Below, piece by piece: positions 11,779-21,314 of a stretch of 64,000 nucleotides of DNA. Position 1 is the stretch's first letter. The number at the start of each line of letters is the position of its first letter. The position numbers and the translations under genes are program-made. The DNA comes from Sinohyriopsis cumingii (Eukaryota > Mollusca > Bivalvia > Unionida > Unionidae): positions 38,685,144 to 38,749,143 of the forward strand of contig CM068831.1 in NCBI GenBank assembly GCA_028554795.2, given 5' to 3'. Under the pieces are notes generated by a model that searched no databases, was not told the DNA's origin, and was given only the letters and a program-made list of their open reading frames with translations.

Positions 11779-13073
11779 AAAATAAAAAATCTCGCGCCAA
11801 ATTAGTAAGGTATCGATTTATATTGAACAAAATCACGGCCATTTTTACAAAGGCGTATATAAGGAAATGTTTGTTTGGCTGAATGACATAAGTGCATAAT
11901 GTGGTGTATTGAATGCATAGTTTTGGCTATAAAATATAATTAAATTTTGCTAGTACACTTTGGAGTGCGATAATCACTAGTATTAAGCAGAAGTGAATGC
12001 CTCAGGACTACCTTCTTTCTTACAATTTACTACTGTTTGCATAATATTCAGGAATACAATATTCCTTAAGAAAATTATATTAGATATATATACCGGAAAT
12101 GTTGTTATCCACGTTTTCTAACATGAGACATTACAGAAAATTCTCAGATAGTATTGACAGATTGTTTTATGTAAGAGCTATATTCAATTCATATAGGATG
12201 AATCTCTCAATAATAATATTTGGCGAATTCAACCGCATTTTCTAAAGAAAATGCTAGGCACCACAAACTGCACGTTCCTTGGTGAATACATAATGATACA
12301 CATTTCCTGAAACAACGTAGATGTTACGTATTTTATACAACGGGATTAGTTAGATCTAGACTGGGGATAAACTATAGTTTTCTTAATACATAATATTTCC
12401 TTAGGTGCGATCACTTCTAAATATTATGCGAATTTGTTTCAATAAAAAAAACGAAATTCGAAATTGCTTTGTCTATTTGTCTTAACCAAAACATCAGGAA
12501 ATAGTACTACTATGGCTACTGATACAACTGCTACGACAACTACCACTATTATAACTCAAAGTGCATTAGAAAATGCTACTTCTACTACAGTTGCTAAATT
12601 CCTAAATCATGCACTCATGCTACCATTACTGCAGCGCCTACTACTGCTGCAACAATCAATATTAATAATACTAATATTACTATAAGCAAACACATAAAAT
12701 ATTGCACGTTATATTTATTCATGTGTTCAGAAATATATTCCAGGTTTTCTCTTTGGAATATTCATATCTTGTTTACACTGTGTTAGGAGATTAGATCATG
12801 TTCAATATAGTGGCATTTTGCAACACCAGATTAAATAATAAGTTCAAAATATATATATACACAATATTAAATTTTATAATTGTCTTTACTTTATATAATT
12901 TATGTTTGATTTTTTCAGACGTAATGTCTTTATTATCAGAATATAATGGTAAAATACGACATTTTACGTTTTCTTTGTTTATTGTATCACCCAATGAGTA
13001 CTGATTTTTATTTTCAAATACACGAAATATTGCATTAAATTCAGTCCAATTCATTTGTAATTAGTAGCACTTG
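11779..13073. other. AT-rich stretch with a degenerate ACT/ACA trinucleotide tract (copy 1)
   Basis: No gene recognised. At about 12508-12685 the sequence is a degenerate run of ACT, ACA and GCT triplets that translates into a Thr-rich frame (12464-12685). The frame is open in all three copies but has the look of an old triplet microsatellite. Confidence 0.55.
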
Positions 13074-13198
13074 AATAATAATAATAATAATAATAATAAT
13101 ACTAACAAAAATAATAATAATAATAATAAAACAGCATTAAAGGTACTACTACTACTATTGGTACTACTGCTACTACTGCTACTAATAATAATATTATC
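13074..13198. repeat. Compound trinucleotide microsatellite (AAT)n-(TAC)n (copy 1)
   Basis: AAT repeats at 13074-13128, then degenerate TAC/TGC repeats at about 13143-13198. Lengths and interruptions differ in copies 2 (34111-34237) and 3 (54780-54905), as expected for slippage. Confidence 0.9.
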
Positions 13199-15367
13199 TA
13201 AGAAGATAGTTAATAGTCTTGCAGTGGAACCACTATATATGTGATCAGCAAAATCTCCAGGATTATTGAATACATAAAACAGACGTACACTGCACCAAAA
13301 ATGTGCACCAAATACACAGCTCATTAAAATATTTGTAGAGTTATAATTTTGCAGAAGACTAAATATTAAGTGCTGGCTTATAATCGTTTCCATTTAACTG
13401 TACTAGTTCAAGCCAACTATTTTCCTAACATAGTTCATTTGAGTGCCTGGTTTGCATAAAACAGTGTACAGTACTGTAGCGTCATATGCGGTAGTTAGTT
13501 TTATACTCAATATTTATAACATCATATGCCGTATTTCCACTATGATGCTGATAAAAGTAATTGATATATTTCCTGAAATCCTTGATCCCAAATCAGATTA
13601 AGATACAAAAAAATGAATAGGTTTCCCGAAATCTTTGATTCCCAAACATGTATGTATATTTCAATTTTTTTTAATAAAAAAAAACCAGTGCAAACAAATG
13701 CCGATAATTCAGCGCAACTAGTTTCGCATTTTATGTATGTATCTTCAGGCACAACATCTTTTGAAATAAATAGATGACGTCTTTATATTTTAAAATAACA
13801 ATCCATGGTCACATTCTATCAAAATAACAGTAGTAACGGGAGAGTTATTATCACTTCCAAACGAGCAATAGAAACAACAGAAGTCGGACTTAGGCGCACA
13901 TATAAATTTAGCCAGTTAAAGCTGATGTTGTAAAGTCTATAAGTGTGTCAAAACAAACACCTTCACGTCCTTTTCTGGGTCTTTAGTATCTGTTAGAAAA
14001 GAAACACTACTCAGTGATTGCCAAATTATGTTAAACCATACATTCATTTCCCCAACGGTCGATGGTTTGTGTGTTTGAGTGTGTTTAAGTAACGTATCCA
14101 TAATGTGAGAAAATAAGACAGATGGACACATAAGTTTCCTTGGAATAGTCTCCTTTGAATCACAATGCAAATGTCATAACACATCACCAAATTCCATTTT
14201 GTCTTTCTTTTAATGTCTGTCTCTACCTTTCATTCTCTTCGCATGCATTTTATTCCCTCTTCATTCTCTTTCTGTTACCTTAACGTCTTGTGTCTAAGAC
14301 GGGTTTGTATCTTTCTGTTTCTAATTTTGAAGAGTTCTCAACTTCTCGCTTCTTGTGCTTCTTTTTAATAAGCCTTTCAGAAGACCAGTGTCCTGTAACC
14401 TGACAATGATAATACATATTTCTACCTTTGTTCAATTTTCTCTTGTTCTTTCTTTTCATTCAGATGTCGCATCTATTGTGACATTTGCTTCCAGAGCCCG
14501 ATGTCAGATCTCGCATCAATCGTGACTTTTATTTCCAGACGAATTGTCCGTATTCTTATTTTAAGTATTCTTCGAATAACTATCTGTAAATCTCTAACCA
14601 GAGGGTCGACTTAATTTCACTCTTCCATATTTTCCTTCTTCACAGTCGGAACGCAGATTTAATGTATCTGAGGCAACAGAAAGAGAATTTCACCAGCCAA
14701 AATTCCTAAAACTTGTATTAATCTATCCACACTCACGGTAGTCAGTTGTCAGCAGTATCAAACAGCAATGACTACCAAAGCAACATCAACCGGTAATGAA
14801 ATTGGACTTAGCTTGAGACATTTATAGCTAATAATACCAAGTCAATAAGTATATAAAGTGTGTTTTTCATGCATAGAAGATGTGAGTGCGTGCGTATAAA
14901 TTAGTCAAATATAATGTTGTAATCAAATTAAAATGATCTCCATAGTCCAGCGAGATCGTGGACGTAGATGCCAAGTGGTGACATAGACGACGACTTTCCT
15001 TGTTTTTGCCCCACGTGCTAACTAAATGTTTAACGCAAGAACATGCCAGCGATGTCGACGATGTGGTGCGTGAAATGAATCAACGTACACTACCTCCTCG
15101 GCCACAAGACAAAGAGAATCCTGATCCAGCAAAGATAAAGTCGCTCAGAAACTCCAGAAAATTATTATCATATTTGATAGAGATGCAAAACCTGACCTGA
15201 CCTGCAGCTAAATTTGACCTGCATCAAATGTGCACCAATGCTTACACCTACAAGATGAAATTTGCAAGAGGTCTTATTCATGTCTGAAGTGCCACCCTAG
15301 AAAACAGCAGATTTAATTACAGACTTGTGTGAATCCATCTTAGTTACAACAAAATTGCAGTGCCAAG
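13199..15367. other. No recognisable gene (copy 1)
   Basis: Includes 13425-13469, a 45-bp stretch that copies 2 and 3 replace with two bases. It also has a pyrimidine-rich run at about 14190-14360 and an imperfect 35-bp direct repeat with 44-bp period (14461-14495, 14505-14539, both starting CAGAT and ending TTCCAGA). A minus-strand 77-residue frame at 13937-14170 and a plus-strand 66-residue frame at 15000-15200 are open in all copies, but I recognise neither. Confidence 0.5.
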
Positions 15368-15476
15368 CTAAAGAGGCCAACCCGGGTTTTTCCTCCACCA
15401 TTAATACTGGCCGCTATGTGTGCTAAAATATGGCGTTAAACCCTACAACAACAACAACAACAACTAAAGAGGCCAA
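15368..15476 (+). mobile_element. 5'-truncated SINE insertion with 13-bp target-site duplication (copy 1)
   Basis: The direct repeat CTAAAGAGGCCAA at 15368-15380 and 15464-15476 encloses 83 bp that match the 3' part of the full SINE at 17556-17793: TTCCTCCACCATTAATACTGG, a variable middle, then TGGCGTTAAACCC and a (CAA)n tail. The insertion is shared by all units and so predates the array duplications. The tail has three fewer CAA units in copies 2 and 3. Confidence 0.88.
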
Positions 15477-15850
15477 TTGTTTGAGAATCTCCATCCAGTT
15501 TAAAGTCTCCAATTTAGTAGACATGCATAAATCACACGGTTCAAAATAATTACATACTTCAACACATTCAACAAACCAGTGACAAGTTTAACATGACCGA
15601 CGGAACCATTACGCTTTGCATGACCCACGCTTCACCTCCTAGAGAGACTGGGGCACCTCGCAAGACGAGAACTATACCGCATAATAGAAAACATCATTCA
15701 CGTTTTCAATTTCTCCGTTGATCATGGGGCTTGTGAAACTTTAATACTGGAAGCAATTTTTTCCACTGTCTCTTTCCGATTTTAGACTCCACCGACGATA
15801 TTGGCGCGAAGAGGAAGGATATGTAGCCTTACAAAGACAGCCGTAAGGAT

Positions 15851-16110
15851 GCTACAATCATTGCTCACAATTTCTCTTGATACGACGGAATGTTTCCTTC
15901 TGAATCTATTCAAACGATCGCACCGATTATGGTTGGAGCCAGTCTAGTCGAAGTGAAATCGCGACAAATGCATTTTAAAGATTTCATGAATTATTTGGCC
16001 ATGTGTTTGAAAAAAATGACTAAAATATTTGGAATGACACATGGACAGAAGTTTCTTTCTTTTCTTTTCTTTTTCTATACCTACTTGGTTCCCTCAATCA
16101 CAATCTGAAA
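15851..16110 (+). pseudogene. Polinton/Maverick-type DNA polymerase B relic, exonuclease region (copy 1)
   Basis: At 15851-15895 the frame reads ATIIAHNFS, a stop, then YDGMF. This matches the second exonuclease motif (Asn...Tyr-Asp) of protein-primed family B DNA polymerases. It continues in frame with MHFKDFMNYLAMCLKKM and TKIFGMT at about 15970-16045, the segment that follows in Polinton polymerases. After GQK the similarity is lost, and no polymerase-domain motifs (such as the DTD active site) were found downstream. A stop inside the motif and the missing body show that it is a pseudogene. It lies about 2 kb upstream of an ATPase relic in the same orientation, which supports a common origin. 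An adintovirus-like source would look the same. Confidence 0.65.
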
Positions 16111-17543
16111 TGTTCTTTTTTAGATTTTACCATGGAGGAGTTGTACGAGCAAACATACAGACGACGCCCGAGGTTAGACAGACACAAATACTTCTGAATC
16201 CACTAGACAATTTCTTTGTATAAAGAACCAATGCAACGCGCTTGCCATGCGATGAGGACGAATTTCGAAGAAAAGAAATCAAATACATCCATGTTTGTTC
16301 TTTGTATCTTTGAATACTTGGCTAGTAAAATACAACGTGACCGTCTAGTTTGTAAAGCTTCAGATTAACGCAAATAATAATAATTGCGTCCAAACGAACA
16401 TATCGCACCAGAGGTCTCAAAGTGGTCGATTTTATCAATCGTCATTTTTCAATAAACCATCTCACAGGGTCTTTGACTGTATGATTCATAGCTACATTGT
16501 TTGCATGCTTTGTAGCACTCTTGAAAGTGAAGACTTATACCAGATTGAATCAATACGTTTAAACACAACCTGGTTTGACACCTACGACAACACCCCTTAA
16601 CGATGGGTGTAACATCAGTTAAAGAAATTAATATTTCCTACAGATTTCTCTGTCGGATATCGTTTGTCTGTCGATTTCACTATTCGCTCAAAGAACAAAG
16701 AAAACAAAGGTATTTCTATGAATGACTAGTTTAGAATTCGGAATTTACCAATTCTGCTAACTGCACGCATTTACAGAGAGTTTGTCAAGATACAAGTGAA
16801 ACATCATTTGAGGAATTTTTCTATAATTGCTATTTCCACAGTAGATGAAAAGTTATTCTTGGCAAATACTATCACAGACAGAAAACAACAACGTGAATAT
16901 GAAGTTTACCACGCTACGGCTTTTGTCCTCACTGTTGCAATAAATTCAGTGGAAGGAAGTCAATGACAGTGTTGAGTTATTAGAGTATCAAGAACCGTTA
17001 ACAGAACTGATTCCATCCACGTCTATTCCATTATAGTTTGGACGACGGGTAATTTGCGTTTTAATGACGGCATTTTCGTCGGATTTCGGTTATCGAAGCG
17101 TAATAATTCCAAATTTATTTTCGTAAGTAAGATACGTTGTGTTAAAATAGCGATGAGCAAACGTTTTCATGCCCATGTTAAGAATACATTCGTCGATCAT
17201 TAGTTCCGCTTTATACTTATCAAGATGCGTGTATATGCAGTTGTTTATACCAGCAACTTTTCCATTGGGAAGATGTACATGACAGGAAATTTTCTGGTGT
17301 CGATGCATGGAAGCAAGAAGGAGTTAACTTACAAACACTGAGAGGTGAACATGAGATAATGATAAAAGCCGTAGTAGAAAACCCGAAACAGGATCTATTA
17401 CAAATCCACGAAAGTAATTTCGTACAAATATAAAGGAAATGAGAAGAAAGACAATAACGGAGAAATTAGAGACACTAAATTTGTATAAATATAAGAAGAC
17501 GACCATAGCTTGCACATACATTTAATGGGACAGACATTAAATC
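16111..17543. other. Mostly unrecognised; one unknown minus-strand frame (copy 1)
   Basis: A minus-strand frame at 17090-17308 (72 codons) is unchanged at protein level in copies 1, 2 and 3. I do not recognise it. It lies between the polymerase and ATPase relics and could be a remnant of another gene of the same element. The rest of the stretch shows no family resemblance I can defend. Confidence 0.4.
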
Positions 17544-17805
17544 ACGAACGGAATAGCCGAGTGGTCTAAAGCGCTCTTCGTTACGGATCACTGCCATCTC
17601 ACCTCTGTCTGCGGCGGTTCGAGTCTAAGATTCAGCCAATGTGGGCATGTGAGAAAGCCTGCCAGTAGCTTCTCGTGGGTCGGTGGTTCTTTCCGGGGTT
17701 TTCCGGGTTCTTCCTCCACCATTAATACTGGCCGCCATGTATAGCCTATCGTGCTGAAAAATGGCGTTAAACCCCACAACAACAACAACAACAACGAACG
17801 GAATA
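17544..17805 (+). mobile_element. Full-length tRNA-Leu-type SINE with 12-bp target-site duplication (copy 1 only)
   Basis: ACGAACGGAATA occurs at 17544-17555 and 17794-17805, flanking a 238-bp body. The head has a good polymerase III A box (TAGCCGAGTGG, 17554-17564) and B box (GTTCGAGTC, 17617-17625). GCCGAGTGGTCTAAAGCGC resembles the 5' part of tRNA-Leu. A tRNA-unrelated body follows, ending ATGGCGTTAAACCCC and a (CAA)n tail. Copies 2 and 3 have the uninterrupted target (38525-38536, 59192-59203). It is therefore an insertion into this unit after it separated from the others. Both promoter boxes are intact, so it may be transcribable. Confidence 0.95.
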
Positions 17806-18054
17806 ATATATGCCGTATGTGTTTTAAATCTTCGAAAGAAAAATGTTTTCTTGTGTTTTGACACCAATATTAGAAATGTTAGTCTAGCTTCAGATGTATT
17901 AAATGTATTTTGCATTTGATAATCTTTTCAGCATTCTCAACGTGTTACTATCGCTGCCTCGTCCTTCAATTCCTCTAGTATCAAACGATAGACAAACATT
18001 TAGAAAACGTTGGGAGTCCTTGCATATTCGCAATTTCTTTAAAATGTTGATTTA

Positions 18055-18564
18055 TATATCGAGTGGTTCAAACAAACTAGAGCGTTTCATCGAATACAAA
18101 TCGCATTTGTCTGATTGTCAAGCGTAAAATACCATGCGTTGTTACAAGGTGAGGTTTGCACTTTCTTTAAATTTCTTTCAATTAAATCGATTTTGTTTAC
18201 AGAAGTCATTTTTCGTGAAGATTTTGGAATCGTGTTTGACTTCAGTCAAACCACATCTTGTCATCTTCGAGGAGATGTTAGAATAAGACGTAGAAGAATA
18301 AACCTTGGTTTAAACGCCACGGACACCATTGTAATGCCAGCACAACAGTTATTTCAAGCACATCCCAAAATCAGTCCCAATGCTCATTATGTGCTATTGT
18401 TCAAATATGGAAGAAACAGATCACAGGTACATATGTTAGCCAAACAATTGAACCCTATGACTGATCTATGACATTGCAACACCAATGCTTATTTACGCAT
18501 CGATTTAAAACCAACCAATTCGCTATTATTTGAGACTACTTTGTACCAATTAGTTACACGTTAG
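18055..18564 (+). pseudogene. Polinton/Maverick-type packaging ATPase relic (copy 1)
   Basis: Remains of an FtsK/HerA-like (A32-type) genome-packaging ATPase. Around 18058-18100 a decayed Walker A region reads SSGSNKLERFIEY. In another frame, HLVIFEEMLE at about 18255-18285 sits where the Walker B strand is expected. In the first frame again, QQLFQAHPKISPNAHYVLLF and FKYGRNRSQVHMLAKQLNP (18334-18456) match the C-terminal part of Polinton ATPases. After the stop at 18469-18471 the frame continues with YLRIDLKP, also expected near the end of that family. At least two frameshifts and the loss of the Walker A lysine context make it inactive. The strongest evidence is the NAHYVLLFK...RSQ...LAKQLNP run. 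Confidence 0.68.
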
Positions 18565-20071
18565 GTGTTAATAATGATGTCCTGTTATTTACATTTCTCC
18601 TTTCGCATCATTCGGAAGAAAGGAAGAAAATTTAAAATCATCCTACACTTCTTTTTTTTTTTTCTTCTTCAAATGGTAGCCCACACGACCTCCTTTCAAT
18701 CACATTCTCCTGCCAAATTGTGTCGTAGTAGGTATGCCATCCGTTGCATTGAAGGTTCTTGCGCATTTATTAGAAGCTGGTTTCAAGTGTTACGACTGTT
18801 TACTTTGAGATCACGTCAATTACTTTAAAACATAATCAACATACCCAAACTAACAAACCCATTTTGAAGAAAAAACAAAACAAAAAAAAAACAATATGCA
18901 AACCAAAAATCAATTCATTTTTAACTGATGGATGTAATTGTTTATGAGGTGTCATTATTTTGTCCCCTTATATATAGAATCTTAAAAGAGAAAGCTAAAT
19001 GAAGAAAAATATGAAAGGTCGCCAAAAAAGGCAACATCCCCACAAACAAAAGAATTGCCGCAGAAAGAAGAAAAGCTCCATGAAGAAAAGGGATAAAACA
19101 AATATCTTGACATAAAAGAGACGTGATGTTGCTACGTCGTGAAAGCACTATAAAACAAACGACGGCATTGACTGATTGTGTCTCCTCCTGCAAGATGTAT
19201 TTCATCTTCTCCGTTCATGATCATACCTGCCAAATCTAATCTAATATCATTGTCCATTGGATGGGAAAATAAAAATTCATTTCTAAATGAACTATTTCTA
19301 CGGCAGCGACGACGTCTACTACTGTTCTAGCGGCTGCAAAGGTGGCCTTCTCTAAGACAAACGAAGATAAAGGGCAAGTGCACTACAATGTTTTACAAGA
19401 AATGTCACTCCTTTTCTCAACAGGAGTTTGTAACAATGATTTGCTACACTTAAAAAATTTGTCAAAAGCAAAATGTTTACTATCAATATAAGCTATGTGA
19501 AGTGAATTTTCAAACTTACCCACTTATCAACTTTATGTTTTATGTTATACGAGATGTTTGCCGTTTATCACACACATATACTTACAACTTTACCAGAAAC
19601 CATAACTATATACAATCCCCCATTTTAAATAGCTTGTAAAAATGGTCACAGAATCTAGCAACCCTTCCTTGCATAACTACCTCGGTGTGTGTATGCAAAA
19701 ATGAGTAAGTGACAAACATTGTCGGTTTGGAAACGCAAACCATCAATGTTACAATGCACGATTTCATAACATGATTGTAAATTCACTATAGTATGTTCTG
19801 TAATTGTTGAAAATCAGATCATATGCATTAGGTTTCCACACTGCCTGTCGACAATCAAGAAGGAAACAAACATTTACGTTACTCGTTTTGAGTGATTTCA
19901 TTGCTTTACATGCTATTTACACAGTGAGAGAGTTAGAGGAGGTTTTCTTTTCCAGGTCCTTATTCGTTTGAAAAAGGAAAACAACGTCCAACCAAAGTTG
20001 TTTTCGATGCAAACTGTGTCAGCAATATGTTAAAATACGTAACGGAATGTTTGGATAGCTTTGGTTAGAAC
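18565..20071. other. No recognisable gene; one short basic frame (copy 1)
   Basis: A 38-residue Lys/Arg-rich frame (18999-19115, plus strand) is open in all three copies, with one Met-to-Thr change in copies 2 and 3. Small basic proteins occur in Polinton-like elements, but the stretch is also purine-rich, which makes such frames by chance. No adenain-type protease or integrase was found. Confidence 0.4.
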
Positions 20072-20300
20072 TTACGTACTGTTTTCACAATCCATCGTGG
20101 ACCTTTCTAGGAGCAGACAAGCACGTGATCTTCTGTTTAGGTCACTGGTCATGGAGTCACGTGCCTCGTCAGTATACATTGTCCCCGATGATGCCCCCAA
20201 CACGTGCGATTGTGACTTTGAGGTGTTTTTAAAAACCAATTTCATGGCTGTCGACGTACTCTTTTCACAGCCACTTAACGTCGGAGGTACCAACCTGATT
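20072..20300 (-). pseudogene. Possible Polinton minor-capsid relic (copy 1)
   Basis: A minus-strand frame (20072-20293) contains SKSQSHVLGASSGTMYTDEA followed by RDSM. Polinton/adintovirus minor capsid (penton-like) proteins have a similar arrangement of K-SQ...YxDxA..M. The match is short, and the strand is opposite to the polymerase and ATPase relics, which is allowed because these elements carry genes on both strands. Flanking frames (20444-20650, 20866-21129) are open but unrecognised. Copies 2 and 3 differ by a few residues. A chance resemblance cannot be excluded. Confidence 0.35.
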
Positions 20301-21314
20301 GTTTTAGACTACCTCCCGATCCGCCTTTGTTTTATAATGAATATTGTCCTCGCTAACCACAAGCAGTGCCGCGTCTTTCTGAGAGTATCTACTGGCATAA
20401 TAGATATGGCCACGGCAAGATAGTTTCTAAACTAAGCGGCAACTCACAGATATGTCACTTCAAGCAGTGTGCCGGGCGTCGGGCCTACAGCACTTCTATG
20501 GACCAGTAAGTGAAATAAATGACGGTCAGCTGCTGGCCCAGCAGATGAAATCAATGAGTACTGATATATGAGTTGGACAAAAGTAGATGGTTTAGTATTG
20601 TCCGGAACCAGGTAATCAGTCTTATGAAAGCGGCGCTTAAAGAAACGCATATTCTTTACATGTTTATAATGTCTTCTGTGGCCTTAAAACTCTGCACCGA
20701 TAGCCATTACGTGGTTGTTGAGAAGGTTCAGTTATGTGAATGATCGGCAACAGATGTACAGACTAGATTTCCGCTTGGTACTGCCATATAGCAACCGTGA
20801 AACATCTCTGATCCATGTGTTGTGTTGATTGTCATCGTAAACAAAGTATCCGCAGTTTGATGGTTTTAGCCTGACTTGTATCGGAGATGCACACAGGGTA
20901 GAGAGCATGAATTCAAGTCATTCATGTTCACCGCGATGGTATGGTTGAGGTCATCACTTTTGTCAGAGATCCTCATTGGAAACTTCAGTTTGTCAAAGAG
21001 TAGCGTGTGCAGATGCGTATTATAATTAATGGAAAGATTGGCGTGATCATCATCATTGTAAAGAGAAAGGAATGTCTCATTCAAAATATCCGATGTCGAG
21101 TTCATAAGAACGGATCTGTTGGAAATCAACTAAATTTGGTGGTGTTAAAGTCATTTGCCATGAAACGGCTTGTACAGCGAAATTATTTTGCTAGGCCGCT
21201 AGCCTAAGTATTTGTTTAAAACTTTTCTATTCGATCAACAATCTTAGCGATTGTCATGATCATGCTTCAGTATCAGGTCGTCAAGGTCACCAGCCAACTT
21301 CATTATACTTTGCT
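20301..21314. other. Unrecognised end of unit (copy 1)
   Basis: Includes a 65-bp segment after 21000 that copies 2 and 3 lack. It is flanked in copy 1 by the 6-bp repeat AAAGAG at 20995-21000 and 21060-21065. The minus-strand frame 20866-21129 spans this segment and so is broken in the other copies. Confidence 0.5.

Larger units (their letters stand above)
1..21314. repeat. Tandem array unit, copy 1 (21.3 kb)
   Basis: First full unit of a head-to-tail array. Base 1 aligns with base 21315, base 41983 and base 62649, and the sequence then stays collinear with only scattered substitutions and indels. This copy is about 650 bp longer than the others. It carries a SINE (net 250 bp), 283 net bp of RTE sequence, about 43 bp near 13.43 kb and 65 bp near 21.0 kb that copies 2 and 3 lack. 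The phase of the unit is arbitrary, because it is set by where the window begins and not by a biological boundary. Confidence 0.98.

Noticed and set aside
12464-12685. Thr-rich secreted-type protein
   Set aside because: The frame lies on a degenerate ACT/ACA triplet tract; repetitive DNA explains it better than coding.
17556-17640. Functional tRNA-Leu gene
   Set aside because: A and B boxes are present, but the sequence runs into a SINE body with (CAA)n tail and target-site duplication, so it is a SINE head.
18942-19205. 87-codon hydrophobic minus-strand frame as a membrane protein
   Set aside because: It is antisense to a Lys/Arg-rich purine tract, and such tracts automatically give hydrophobic antisense frames.
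20061-20423. 120-codon plus-strand frame as a gene
   Set aside because: It overlaps the minus-strand frame with the capsid-like motif and has no recognisable family features; probably a shadow.
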